Assembly (NCBI GenBank): GCA_022710725.1
Contig: JAKLGK010000007.1
Span: 186,001-250,000 of the forward strand
Direction: 5' to 3'
DNA from: Verrucomicrobiota bacterium
GTDB taxonomy: Bacteria > Verrucomicrobiota > Kiritimatiellia > CAIQIC01 > JAGNIJ01
Length of the DNA: 64,000 bases
The notes beneath the pieces are model-generated. The model was not told the origin of the DNA. It saw only the letters and a program-made list of their open reading frames with translations, and made no database searches. Position 1 is the first letter of the stretch. The number at the start of each line of letters is the position of its first letter. Positions 48,621 through 57,291 of the stretch are shown piece by piece. A program made the position numbers and the translations under genes.

Positions 48621-49753
48621 GGTTGCTCCTCCTCCAGGACAGCCGAAGGAAGTTGCGCTTGTATTTCTTTCCGCTGGGTAAAAACAGTGGGTACATCGAG
48701 ATACCCGACTCGCTGGAATTGAAACCCTGCGTCCGTTTTTTGAAAAGACAGGGACAGGCCGAGACTGGGCTGGCTGTCGCAGGTCATGAATACGATGCTC
48801 TCGGTCCCATCGGTGAGGAATCCGGCTGGAGAGAACGAATCGATCTTGCCTTGAAGCGGCTCGAGGTAGTCGAGGGTGCGCGAATCAAGGGATTGACGCC
48901 AGGGTGAAGTGCAGGTGGCGAGCCCGTGGTCTATGTCCTCGGCGCAGCGGTCGATTTCCTTCCGCAAGGCTTCGTACTCCGGAGCGTTCAGGAGCTTGGC
49001 CACGGCGCCGTAGGACTGCCCAAGCTGTATGCCCGCCGCGGCGGACAAGGTCTCCTCGACCTGTTCGGAGGTTGCTTCCGCCCCCGTCGGGGAGGGAACC
49101 CAGACCGTGGATGGAAGCCCTTCAAACGCTTCGATGGTTTGAACGGCGCCCCATTGCACAGCCAGTACAGGGGTTATATGCGCGGCCAACTGGCGCCAAA
49201 GGGGGCTCATGCTAATGGGCAATTTCCCGCCTTTCCTTAAGTACTCCGCGGGCACGAATTGCAGTCTTGATATTTCCGTGCGGTCTTCGCGAAAGGTCCA
49301 GAGCGTTAAAAGAGCGGTATCGCTCCAGGGATGGAAGAAAAGCACCTTCATGCTGGCTCCTTCAGAAGGGCCCAAGCTGAACACAGAGGTGTTGAAAAAG
49401 TAGGACCAAAGTTTATCGCTATCACTCTTGTCGAAGGTATTGGAATTAATGCGTGTCAGATCCGCGCGGGCCTCATTGCCCATGATATCCTCGAAGGCCT
49501 GTGCCGGTGACGCGACACAGGCGGACTTGAAGACGGCGACCCGTTTCAGAAGCAATCCTTCGATTTCCTGGAAGGATAAGGGATCCTGTGCGCGATCGTC
49601 ATGGGCCGTCGCGTCCTGGGCGTTTGGCCACGCATCGTGCTCTGGTTGTTGGGCATACGCGGAAGGCCATATCGTGGAGTTGATGGCCCCGAACATCGGG
49701 GCCACAAGAAAGGAAAGCGAGAGAAGCATCCGCCTTGATGATGGATGTTGCAT
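48617..49753 (-). CDS. Secreted protein of unknown function, partner of protein C
   Basis: The protein has 378 aa from the ATG at 49753. Signal peptide (MLLSLSFLVAPMFGAINS to AYAQQ). The rest mixes helices and strands, with few Cys, and contains 'KVLFFHPWSDTALLTLWTF' and 'RQSLDSRTLDYLEPLQGK'. I recognise no family. The stop overlaps the start of protein C by 4 bp. A, B and C thus each follow a smaller secreted protein (TPR, DUF2059, this one). Confidence 0.75.
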   Translation of the reverse strand: MQHPSSRRMLLSLSFLVAPMFGAINSTIWPSAYAQQPEHDAWPNAQDATAHDDRAQDPLSFQEIEGLLLKRVAVFKSACVASPAQAFEDIMGNEARADLTRINSNTFDKSDSDKLWSYFFNTSVFSLGPSEGASMKVLFFHPWSDTALLTLWTFREDRTEISRLQFVPAEYLRKGGKLPISMSPLWRQLAAHITPVLAVQWGAVQTIEAFEGLPSTVWVPSPTGAEATSEQVEETLSAAAGIQLGQSYGAVAKLLNAPEYEALRKEIDRCAEDIDHGLATCTSPWRQSLDSRTLDYLEPLQGKIDSFSPAGFLTDGTESIVFMTCDSQPSLGLSLSFQKTDAGFQFQRVGYLDVPTVFTQRKEIQAQLPSAVLEEEQP

Positions 49754-50084
49754 GAGTTTTTCCGCGCATTTGTTTGTCAATCCGCTTCCTCGGAGGAACA
49801 CGGATTATGGCGGCCTCCACGAGCAGAATCATGCGCCGGTTGCTTGCTGATGCAAGCCTTTTCCATTCGTTTTGCGTGCGGCGGGTCGCTGCGCTGCTTG
49901 CCGAACGTCATCGCGCCCGGTGCGTGGCGACTGGGGCGCGCCGGTGCACTCCAGGGGGCGGCCCGGATGGGCGGGACGATAGCCGTGCCTGGCCGATGGG
50001 CAGGGGGGAGCTTTTCGCTTGCGCGGCGGCGGGCACGTGATAGTCTGCACGGCTGGTTCAAGGCATAGCGGAGGGAGTGTTCCG
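49754..50084. other. Divergent intergenic region, no gene seen
   Basis: 331 bp between the minus-strand secreted-protein series and ompA. It should hold promoters for both directions. One for ompA is visible. For the minus gene, only a TTGACA close to the ATG with no -10 is seen. No hairpin of note. Confidence 0.6.
50019..50046 (+). promoter_or_regulatory. Putative promoter of the OmpA-like gene
   Basis: TTGCGC (50019-50024), 16-nt spacer, TAGTCT (50041-50046). The leader of about 30 nt ends in a GGAGGGAG ribosome site. Confidence 0.4.
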
Positions 50085-51404
50085 ATGAACAAGTGGATGA
50101 TCGTTTTCATGGGGTTGCTGCTGGCGGCGGGTTCGGCTCTGGCGGCCGAGGTGGACCTGTTCGAGCAGGCGCCCTGGTCCGGCGGCGTCGGGCTCGATTT
50201 CATGCATTTCGAGGGCGACCAAGCGGTCGAGGACAGCGCCGGCCTGTTCCTGAAGTTCAACTACGCCTTCTCCCCCCGCTGGTCAGTGGATCTGGCGGCC
50301 GACCTGTTCCCGTCGCTCCCCAACCGCGAATTCACGACCGAGCGGCCCTACCAGCTGGACGACGACACGTGGGCCCTGCGCCTCGGCGCGGACGGGCTCC
50401 TGCACCTGCGCACGATCGAGGACCTCCGCTGGGACCCCTACCTCGCGGCCGGCGCCGGCCTGATGATCTTCGGCGATGACCCGAGCGGCGGCCAGGTCCA
50501 GCCTGCGCTGGACGCCGGCGGCGGCATGTTCTACCACTTCAACGACGAGTGGGCGCTGCGCGGCGACCTGCGCGCGCACACGACGACGCTGAACTGGGAG
50601 TTCCAGGCGCTGGCCTCCGTCGGCGTCATGTGGCGCTGGGGCGCCCGCGTCCCGCCCGCCCTGCAGGTCAGCGGCGGCGCGCTGGACAGCGACGGCGACG
50701 GCCTGCTGGACACCGAGGAGCAGCAGATCGGCACCGACCCCTTCGACCCGGACACGGACAAGGACGGCCTGACCGATTACCAGGAGGTCCGCGAGACCCA
50801 GACTGATCCGCTCAACCCGGATTCCGACTCGGACGGCCTGACCGACGGCGCCGAGGTGAACGTCTACACCACCAATCCGCTCGACGCCGACACGGACGAC
50901 GGCGGCGTGCGCGACGGGCACGAGGTGATCGAGGACGGGACCGACCCGCTCAACCCGAACGACGACCTGCAGCTCTTCACGCTCTACATCGAGTTCGACT
51001 ACGACAAGTCGATCCTCAAGCCCCAGTACTTCGAGAAGCTCGACGTGATCGTCAAGGTTCTGCAGCGCGACCCCGGCGCCACCGCCCGCGTCGAGGGGCA
51101 CGCGGACAAGCGCAAGACCTCGCAGCACGAGTACAACATGAAGCTGTCCGAGCGCCGCGCCAAGGCCGTCGTGGACTACCTGGTGAACACGGGCGGCATC
51201 GACCGGACGCGCCTCGTCTACAAGGGCTACGGCTTCACCCGCCCCGTGGCCCCGAACGACACCGAGGAGAACATGCAGAAGAACCGGCGCACGGAAATCT
51301 ACATCCGTCCGTCCGGCAACGTCCCGGCGGTGTCCACGACGCAGCCGATGGTCGTCCCGGCGGCGGAAGGGGAAACCCCCGCCCCGGCCGAACCGGCGAA
51401 GTAA
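50085..51404 (+). CDS. OmpA-family outer membrane protein with thrombospondin-3 repeats
   Basis: The protein has 439 aa. Signal peptide 1-22 (IVFMGLLLAAGSALA). An eight-stranded barrel region follows (about 25-205, strands such as 'WALRLGADGLLHLRT'). Residues about 210-305 are Ca-binding TSP3 units ('DSDGDGLLDTEEQQIGTDPFDPDTDKDG' pattern). The C-terminal OmpA domain (about 310-425) has 'IEFDYDKSILKP', 'VEGHADKRKTSQHEYNMKLSERRAKAV' and 'NRRTEIYI', which bind peptidoglycan. It should link the outer membrane to the wall. It is divergent from the mosaic-protein cluster and could serve as an anchor for it, but nothing proves that. Confidence 0.93.
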   Translation: MNKWMIVFMGLLLAAGSALAAEVDLFEQAPWSGGVGLDFMHFEGDQAVEDSAGLFLKFNYAFSPRWSVDLAADLFPSLPNREFTTERPYQLDDDTWALRLGADGLLHLRTIEDLRWDPYLAAGAGLMIFGDDPSGGQVQPALDAGGGMFYHFNDEWALRGDLRAHTTTLNWEFQALASVGVMWRWGARVPPALQVSGGALDSDGDGLLDTEEQQIGTDPFDPDTDKDGLTDYQEVRETQTDPLNPDSDSDGLTDGAEVNVYTTNPLDADTDDGGVRDGHEVIEDGTDPLNPNDDLQLFTLYIEFDYDKSILKPQYFEKLDVIVKVLQRDPGATARVEGHADKRKTSQHEYNMKLSERRAKAVVDYLVNTGGIDRTRLVYKGYGFTRPVAPNDTEENMQKNRRTEIYIRPSGNVPAVSTTQPMVVPAAEGETPAPAEPAK

Positions 51405-51428
51405 TCGACGCCATTTCGGATGAGCAGA

Positions 51429-51461
51429 GGGCCCGCCGCGTCGCGGCGGGCCCTTTCGTTT
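51429..51461 (+). terminator. Strong terminator after the OmpA-like gene
   Basis: GGGCCCGCCGC (51429-51439), GTC loop, GCGGCGGGCCC (51443-51453), then TTTCGTTT. It also lies at the end of the converging HicB-like gene and may work in both directions. Confidence 0.9.
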
Positions 51462-51654
51462 ACCATCGCACATCCAGCTCGATGGAATCCTCTTCCACCG
51501 TGGAGCAGGGGCAGAGTTCGACGTGGAAGCGGATGTTGCGGCGGAGGGCGTCGAGGGCATTGTCCGCGCTCAAGCCGTGGGCGCTGATATCCAGTTCGGG
51601 GCAGGAGGCCACGAATTCTCCGTCCGACGATTCGAGCTGGGCCGTGTACTTCAT
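51460..51654 (-). CDS. Orphan HicB-like antitoxin-fold protein
   Basis: The protein has 64 aa. 'YTAQLESSDGEFVASCPELDISAHGLSADNALDALRRNIRF' (in pieces) is the HicB N-domain: a 'Y.a.le...g.fva.cPeL...a.G.t..eAl..l' pattern. No DNA-binding C-domain and no HicA gene is found on either side, so it is probably not a complete toxin-antitoxin pair. Confidence 0.75.
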   Translation of the reverse strand: MKYTAQLESSDGEFVASCPELDISAHGLSADNALDALRRNIRFHVELCPCSTVEEDSIELDVRW

Positions 51655-51731
51655 GGCCTAAACGTCCGCCGGAAACGGCCAGAGTCAATGGATGGCCGCG
51701 CGCTACGTACCGTGCGGCGCGACAGGGCGGA

Positions 51732-52874
51732 TCAGGTGTAACGCAGCGACGCCTGCCGCGTTTCCAGAAAGGCGATCTGCCGTTTCGGCCAGCCCGCGGC
51801 GATCGCTTCCGGCGCGGCGCCGTCGAGCAGCGCGCGCCGGACGGCGTCGGTCCCCATGAGCTTGTCGAAGAATTCCGGGCGCGCGCCGGGGGCGTCCCAG
51901 AGCGCCTCCGGGCCGTACAGCTCCTGCAGGATGGCGATCAGGGTGACGCCGGATTGGACCGGCCGGAACGCGGCCGGATCGGTGATGTCCAGCCGGATAC
52001 CGCGGACCTCGAGCCCTTTGAGCGCCGCGCCCTCGGCCCGGTAGGAACAGGGTTCGAAGCGGACGCCCGGCAGGGGGTGCCTGGCGAGTCCGTCGGCGAG
52101 CGCCAGGGCGTCCAACCACGGGGCGCCGACGACCTGGAAAGCCTGGTCGGTGCCGCGGCCGTGGTCGAGCGAGGGCAGGGCCTCGAAGAACACGGTGGCC
52201 GGGAAACCCGCGGCGCAGGCCCACGATCGGATCGCCGGCGAGGGGGGAATCCAGCGGCCCGTCGGGCTCGGCGCGTTGCGTGAGAAACCGCGCATCGGCG
52301 CGACGAACAGGTCGAGATCGAGGCATAGGTCCTCGCGCAGGAATCGCGCCGTCTCGCCCGGCGTCATGCCGTACGAGACGGGCGTTCGAACGAATCCCAC
52401 GAAGCTCTCGAAGGCCGGATCGAGCATCGGCCCGTCCACGACGCGGGGCAGGGGGATCGGCCGGTCGGCCACGATGACCGCCTTCCCGTTGTCCGTGGCG
52501 GCCTCCATCACGTAGCGCAGCGTCGAGACGTAGGTGTAGGGCCGCGCGCCGAGGTCGTGCAGGTCGAAGACGACGGCGTCGAGATCGCACAGCATCTCCG
52601 GGGTCGGCTTGCGGGTGTCGCCGTAGAGCGAACGGATCGGCAGGCCGGAGACCGGTTCGCGCCCGTCGGCGATGACTTCCCCCGCGCCGCCGCGCCCGGT
52701 GAAGCCATGCTCGGGGCCGAACAGGGCGACAAGGTTCACCCCGGCGTCCAGCATCCGCTGCAGCGAATGCGCGCCGTTGGAATCCACGCTGGCCGGGTGG
52801 GCGACGAGCCCGACTCGCCGGCCGCGGAGTCGGTCCAGGTGATGAATCAGTAGAGTCTCAATGCCGGGTTGCAT
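51732..52874 (-). CDS. DUF1343 protein, NamZ-like exo-muramidase
   Basis: The protein has 380 aa. 'RVGLVAHPASVDSNGAHSLQRM', 'LVALFGPEHGFTGRGGAGE', 'VVFDLHDLGARPYTYVSTLRYVMEAA' and 'GFPATVFFEALPSLDHGRGT' are DUF1343 hallmarks. NamZ of this family removes terminal N-acetylmuramic acid from peptidoglycan fragments. Members are often exported, but no signal peptide is seen here, so a cytoplasmic recycling role is likely. It is separated from the MBL gene by a structured repeat. Confidence 0.85.
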   Translation of the reverse strand: MQPGIETLLIHHLDRLRGRRVGLVAHPASVDSNGAHSLQRMLDAGVNLVALFGPEHGFTGRGGAGEVIADGREPVSGLPIRSLYGDTRKPTPEMLCDLDAVVFDLHDLGARPYTYVSTLRYVMEAATDNGKAVIVADRPIPLPRVVDGPMLDPAFESFVGFVRTPVSYGMTPGETARFLREDLCLDLDLFVAPMRGFSRNAPSPTGRWIPPSPAIRSWACAAGFPATVFFEALPSLDHGRGTDQAFQVVGAPWLDALALADGLARHPLPGVRFEPCSYRAEGAALKGLEVRGIRLDITDPAAFRPVQSGVTLIAILQELYGPEALWDAPGARPEFFDKLMGTDAVRRALLDGAAPEAIAAGWPKRQIAFLETRQASLRYT

Positions 52875-52920
52875 GACAAGGCTAACGCATAGACTTTGCT
52901 CGGCCGCAGATCAAGCCGTT

Positions 52921-52979
52921 GGTAGGGCGGCTTCGCCGAAGCCGCCGTTCTCCGGCGCGTTGAGCCAACGCGCCCTACC
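52921..52979. repeat. Three-way-junction palindromic repeat
   Basis: GGTAGGGC (52921-52928) pairs with GCCCTACC (52972-52979). Between them lie two further hairpins (GGCTTCG/CGAAGCC and GGCGCGTTG/CAACGCGCC). It contains the stop codon of the MBL gene. It resembles REP-like elements of this kind of genome. Confidence 0.7.
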
Positions 52980-53958
52980 TGGGGTGGGAAGGCCACGCGA
53001 TGCGTTCGCCCCAGAACAGCAGTTCGGAAGGAACGCGGACGCGCGCCTTGAGGTCGATGGCGATGTCGTACGAGGCCGGGAAGCCGTCGTACACATGCTC
53101 CAACTCCGCCAGGTGTTCAAACAGCAGCGCGCGGGGCCGGACCTTGTCGAGCGCGGCCTGGACGGCGTCGTACGTGCGGCCGGTCTGCGCCGCGTGGCCG
53201 GGCTCGTACGTTTCGTTCGGATGCCGCCACGGGACGAAGAACAGGTCGATATCGCGACCGGCCGTCTTTTCAAGTTTCTTGCTGACGTCCAGGTCGCCGA
53301 TGAACAGGAACGTGAAGTCGCCCGGGCAGACGATCTCGTAATAGACAAGAGGCAAGTCCTCCATCGTCGCCCGCCAGACGTGGAAGCCGCGCCGCGCGGT
53401 GACATCGAGTCCGGCGACTTTGAATGCCAGGCCGTCATCCGCCGCGATGACGGTCTTAACCCCGGGCCAGTCCGCGGCGAGGGGGGCGGGCAGGACGACG
53501 GGCTTGCCGCGCTCAAGGCAGGCGCGGACGAGGGCCTTGTCGTAGTGGTCGGGGTGCCGGTGCGTGATGAACAGCACGTCCAGCAGGTCGGCCAGGCGCC
53601 CGGTGAGGTCGGCGGAATCCGTCCAGCCGAACCGGCGGGGGAAGGGAAAGACATCCATCCCGATAGCCAGGCCGTCCGCGGTCAGGACGACCCCGTCGTT
53701 GTAGAGTTGCCACGCTGTCGGCGGGGCGTCGGCGGGCTCGGCCTCGATTCCGTCGAGCGCCTGGAGCAGCCGGGTCTCGATCGCCTGCCAGAAGGGATTG
53801 GGGCTTGTTTTCAGGTCGAACGGCGCGCCGGCGCGGGTGTTGTTTTCGATGAATTCGCCGATTTTCAGGAAGGCATCGCGCCGGGCCGGGCTGGCGTCGA
53901 ACGTGGGTGGATTGGAGTCGAGCACCAGCAGCGTGGCCAGAAAAACATCCAGGTTCAT
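52975..53958 (-). CDS. Metallo-beta-lactamase fold hydrolase
   Basis: The protein has 327 aa. The metal motif 'THRHPDHYD' is present, with later His/Asp in 'FLFIGDLDVSK' and 'FVPWRHPNET'. The fold is close to UlaG/YcbX-like MBL proteins with unknown substrate. The start overlaps the panC stop (ATGA) and the last codons lie in a palindromic repeat. There is no signal peptide. Confidence 0.82.
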   Translation of the reverse strand: MNLDVFLATLLVLDSNPPTFDASPARRDAFLKIGEFIENNTRAGAPFDLKTSPNPFWQAIETRLLQALDGIEAEPADAPPTAWQLYNDGVVLTADGLAIGMDVFPFPRRFGWTDSADLTGRLADLLDVLFITHRHPDHYDKALVRACLERGKPVVLPAPLAADWPGVKTVIAADDGLAFKVAGLDVTARRGFHVWRATMEDLPLVYYEIVCPGDFTFLFIGDLDVSKKLEKTAGRDIDLFFVPWRHPNETYEPGHAAQTGRTYDAVQAALDKVRPRALLFEHLAELEHVYDGFPASYDIAIDLKARVRVPSELLFWGERIAWPSHPR

Positions 53959-54800
53959 GGGCGCAGTACCGTGTTGTCGATCAGTCGCGTCTTACCGACG
54001 AACACCGCCAGGGCGGCCATCGCCGGGCGCGCAACGGTCTTGACCGGCTCCAGCGTGGCGTCGTCCACGATCTCGATGTAATCCACCCGCGCGAGCGGGG
54101 CCTCCGCGATGACTTGCTGCATGGCCGCGCGGATTGACCCGGTCTCCCGCACACCATCGCGCGTCAATGCTTCCGCCCGGTCCAGCGCGCGGCGCAGGCA
54201 CAGGGCCTGGCGGCGCTCCTCGGGTCCGAGGTACTTGTTGCGCGAGCTCATGGCCAGGCCGTCCGGCTCGCGGACGGTCGGCCCGGCGACGATCTCGACG
54301 GGGAAGTTCAGGTCGCGGACCATGCGCCGGATCACGCGGAGCTGCTGGCCGTCCTTCTCGCCGAACACGGCGACGTCGGGGAGCACGATGTTGAACAGCT
54401 TGGCCACCACGGTAGCCACGCCGCGGAAGTGGCCGGGCCGCGTCGCACCGCAGAGCCCGCGGGACAGCGACTCCTCGACCACGTAGACGCTGTGGCCGGT
54501 CAGGTAGATGTCCTTCGCCTCCGGGTAGAACACGATGTCCGTCCCGGCCTCCCGGCACAGGGCCTCGTCGCGCTCGAAGTCGCGGGGGTACTTGGCCAGG
54601 TCCTCCTGCGGCCCGAACTGGGTCGGGTTGACGAAGATGCTCACGACCACGATATCGCTGCGCGCGCGGGCGAGGCGGACGAGGGCCATGTGCCCGTCGT
54701 GGAGATAGCCCATCGTGGGCACGAAGCCGATGCGCCGGCCCTCGCGGCGGAGGGCGAGCGACCGGGCCTGCATGTCTGCCGGCGATCGCACGATTTGCAT
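53955..54800 (-). CDS. panC: Pantothenate synthetase
   Basis: The protein has 281 aa. It joins pantoate and beta-alanine with ATP. 'PTMGYLHDGHMALVR' holds the HxGH-type motif (His34, His37), 'VVVSIFVNPTQFGP' and 'KDGQQLRVIRRMV' the substrate site, and 'AMSSRNKYL' the KMSKS-like loop. The length is normal. A 32-bp gap separates it from the deacetylase gene. Confidence 0.96.
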   Translation of the reverse strand: MQIVRSPADMQARSLALRREGRRIGFVPTMGYLHDGHMALVRLARARSDIVVVSIFVNPTQFGPQEDLAKYPRDFERDEALCREAGTDIVFYPEAKDIYLTGHSVYVVEESLSRGLCGATRPGHFRGVATVVAKLFNIVLPDVAVFGEKDGQQLRVIRRMVRDLNFPVEIVAGPTVREPDGLAMSSRNKYLGPEERRQALCLRRALDRAEALTRDGVRETGSIRAAMQQVIAEAPLARVDYIEIVDDATLEPVKTVARPAMAALAVFVGKTRLIDNTVLRP

Positions 54801-54832
54801 ATCGCACACTCTAGCGCCTTTCCGCCCGCCGC

Positions 54833-56482
54833 TCAATGCCGCCCGCCGACCCGGAGGAATACCGGGCCCGGCGCGGCGACCTCGCCCGTCCAGGCCTCGG
54901 TGAAAACGCCGGTGGCGGACAGGCCCCAGCCCTCGCCGACCAACTGGGTGGCGGCGTGCAGTTCGTATTCCAGCGCGGTCCGATCCCAGGCCAGCGCGAC
55001 GCGGCTGGACCCGGCGTCGGGCCGGATCGTGGCGAGGGTCGGCGTCGCGGGCGCGAGGGCGTCGAGGGCGACGCTGGCGCCCGTGAACAGCACCGGGTTG
55101 GTCGTGTCGAGCCGGAACGTGACCGTCGCGGACCCGCCGGGGGCGAGGATGCGGTTGTATTGCTTCGCGTGGACATCGAGGTGCGCCAGGGTCTGGGTCC
55201 AGAACCCGTCCCACAGCCACGAGACCTGGCCCGCGCTGATGTCCACCGCCGTGTTCCAGTGGTAGATCGTCCCCGCGGTGTCGTTGGTGACGACGAAGTA
55301 CGCGTAGGTGTGCGTCGCATCCTGGGAGATCACGTTGAAGGCCACCGTGCCGCCGCTGGTCGGCGCGAATTGCCAGTACAGATTGGTGGGGGCCGGATAG
55401 GCCGGCGGGCAGCCCCCGATCACTCGCAACGTGCGGTACCCGGGGTACGCGCAGGCCGAAAGATTGGTCTGCGGCGACACGCGCGCGGTCTGGAACACCG
55501 CCGCCGTCGGCGCGGCGCTCACGTCGACGGGATCGCGCATGTAGGCCGCGAGGTCCCGGTAGGCGACGAAATAAACATGGGGGTACGCGAGCGTCCATTC
55601 CACGAAGTCATTGAGCGCCGCGATCCGCCAGGCCGAGTGCGCCGGGTTCGACATCCACTGGTTCGTGGTCGTGGCATGCAGGGCGAGCGTCAAGGGCGCG
55701 CGGTTCCCGTCGTAGTGCCACAGGAAATTCGTCTTCCACAGGTTCATCACGGCGTTCGAGTCGTAGCCCTCGGGCGGATCCATGATCGTGACGGGTGAAA
55801 GGTTGGTCGAGAACAGGTCGTACAAGTGGAGCTCGAACAGGCCTGGATACGGCTGCGCTGGTTGGCGGACGGCCGGGACGTTTTCGACGGCGCCGTCGTC
55901 GAGGGTGTAGGCCCAGGTCATGGCGGCGGGCGAGGGGCTCATGCCAGCCAGGTCCTCAAAGAGCGAGGATTCGTAGAGGAAGCTGCGCTCCGCCAGGATG
56001 CGGAAACTGCCGTCGTTGCTGAAGAGATAGGGGGCGCGGAAGCCGACGATGGCCGCCTCGGGGATACCGCCCAGCGCGGAGAGCGTCGACCGGCAGCCGA
56101 CGATCTCCCGCCGCCAGGTGTCCGGCAGCGTGTTGGTCCCGGTGGTATGCGTCATGGTGTGGACGGCGATCTCGTGCCCGTCGGCGAACAGCCGCTGCGC
56201 GAGCGAGTAATCGATCCGGGAGTCCAGCGACACGAAGAACGTGGCCTTGATCGGCTGGCCGTTGGGATTGACGTGGTTGGTCAGGACGCTCTGCACCAGC
56301 GCATAGGAGTCCGTCGTGACCGAGTCGTCCCACGACAGCAGGATCATCTGGGGCGTGTTCAGGGGCGCCAGTCCGCCCGGCGGGTTCGTGGAGGCCGCGA
56401 TGCAGTCCGGGGGCAGGCAATCGCCCTGCGCGCGGGCGGCGAGCCACGCGGCCAGAAGAACGAACGTTGCCACTTGCTTCAT
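54833..56482 (-). CDS. Secreted polysaccharide deacetylase-like protein
   Basis: The protein has 549 aa from the ATG overlapping the panB stop. Signal peptide 1-19 (FVLLAAWLAARAQG). The NodB-type domain: 'MILLSWDDSVTTDSY' (Asp-Asp in place of the usual TFDDG), 'GHEIAVHTMTHTTG' (HxxxH zinc ligands) and 'GFRAPYLFSNDGSFRIL'. The closest type in my memory is the chitin-deacetylase-like group of animals and PVC bacteria. The C-terminal 200 residues are beta-rich domains. It likely removes acetyl groups from an extracellular glycan; its place between panB and panC is odd. Confidence 0.85.
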   Translation of the reverse strand: MKQVATFVLLAAWLAARAQGDCLPPDCIAASTNPPGGLAPLNTPQMILLSWDDSVTTDSYALVQSVLTNHVNPNGQPIKATFFVSLDSRIDYSLAQRLFADGHEIAVHTMTHTTGTNTLPDTWRREIVGCRSTLSALGGIPEAAIVGFRAPYLFSNDGSFRILAERSFLYESSLFEDLAGMSPSPAAMTWAYTLDDGAVENVPAVRQPAQPYPGLFELHLYDLFSTNLSPVTIMDPPEGYDSNAVMNLWKTNFLWHYDGNRAPLTLALHATTTNQWMSNPAHSAWRIAALNDFVEWTLAYPHVYFVAYRDLAAYMRDPVDVSAAPTAAVFQTARVSPQTNLSACAYPGYRTLRVIGGCPPAYPAPTNLYWQFAPTSGGTVAFNVISQDATHTYAYFVVTNDTAGTIYHWNTAVDISAGQVSWLWDGFWTQTLAHLDVHAKQYNRILAPGGSATVTFRLDTTNPVLFTGASVALDALAPATPTLATIRPDAGSSRVALAWDRTALEYELHAATQLVGEGWGLSATGVFTEAWTGEVAAPGPVFLRVGGRH

Positions 56483-57282
56483 TCGTACGACTGCTCCGGC
56501 CCCGGGAAGGCGCCGGACTGGACTTCCTGCCTGTACTGCGCGAGGGCCTGCGCGACCTGCGCGCCGAGGTCCGCGTAGCGCTTGACGAACTTCGGCTTGA
56601 AGTCGCCGTACAGGCCGAGCACGTCGTGCAGCACGAGCACCTGCCCGTCGCAGGCCGGTCCCGCGCCGATGCCGATCGTCGGGATCTTCACGGTGGCGGT
56701 GATCTCGGCCGCGAGGTCGCTGGGCATGGCCTCGAGCACGAGCGCGAACGCGCCGGCCTCCTCGACCGCGCGGGCGTCTTCGAGCAGTTGCTTCGCGCCC
56801 TCGTGGTTGCGGCCCTGGACCTTGTAGCCGCCCATGACCTCGATGCTCTGCGGGGTGAGCCCGATGTGCCCCAGCACGGGGATCCCGTTCTGCACGAGCG
56901 CGTGGATCAGCGGCTCGCGGAACGCGCCGCCCTCGATCTTCACCGCGTTGGCGCCGCCTTCCTGGATGAACCGCCCGGCGTTGAGAATGGCCTGCTCGAT
57001 GGAGGCGTGGTAGGAGAGGAACGGCATGTCGCCGACGACCAGCGCCGTCTTCACGCCGCGCGCGACGGCCGCCGTGTGGTGGATCATGTCGTCCATCGTC
57101 ACCGGCAGCGTGTTCTCGTAGCCCAGCATCGTCATGCCCAGCGAGTCGCCGACCAGGACCAGGTGGATCCCGGCGGCGTCCACGAGCCGGGCCATGGCGT
57201 AGTCGTAGGCCGTGAGGCAAACGATCTTTTCTTTCCCTTTCAGGGCCTTGATCTTCGGCGCGGTCCAGGGGGATGTATTCAC
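56479..57282 (-). CDS. panB: Ketopantoate hydroxymethyltransferase
   Basis: The protein has 267 aa and catalyses the first committed step of pantothenate synthesis. 'CLTAYDYAMARLVDAAG', 'LVLVGDSLGMTMLGYENTLPVTMDDM' (Mg-binding Asp46), 'GDMPFLSY' and 'AVKIEGG' are family signatures. The full length is present. folK ends 10 bp upstream. Confidence 0.97.
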   Translation of the reverse strand: MNTSPWTAPKIKALKGKEKIVCLTAYDYAMARLVDAAGIHLVLVGDSLGMTMLGYENTLPVTMDDMIHHTAAVARGVKTALVVGDMPFLSYHASIEQAILNAGRFIQEGGANAVKIEGGAFREPLIHALVQNGIPVLGHIGLTPQSIEVMGGYKVQGRNHEGAKQLLEDARAVEEAGAFALVLEAMPSDLAAEITATVKIPTIGIGAGPACDGQVLVLHDVLGLYGDFKPKFVKRYADLGAQVAQALAQYRQEVQSGAFPGPEQSYE

Positions 57283-57291
57283 GAGGCTATC

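Noticed and set aside
51460-51731. A HicA toxin beside the HicB-like gene
   Set aside because: No 50-80 codon frame with the HicA pattern was seen on either strand near it.
52861-54081. 406-residue plus-strand frame across the MBL gene
   Set aside because: Antisense shadow. The minus strand has the THRHPDHYD motif and a 4-bp overlap with panC.
53955-55598. PanC read as a 547-residue fusion
   Set aside because: The upstream 266 codons are out of frame in the deacetylase gene. The PanC family start MQIVRS at 54800 is clear.
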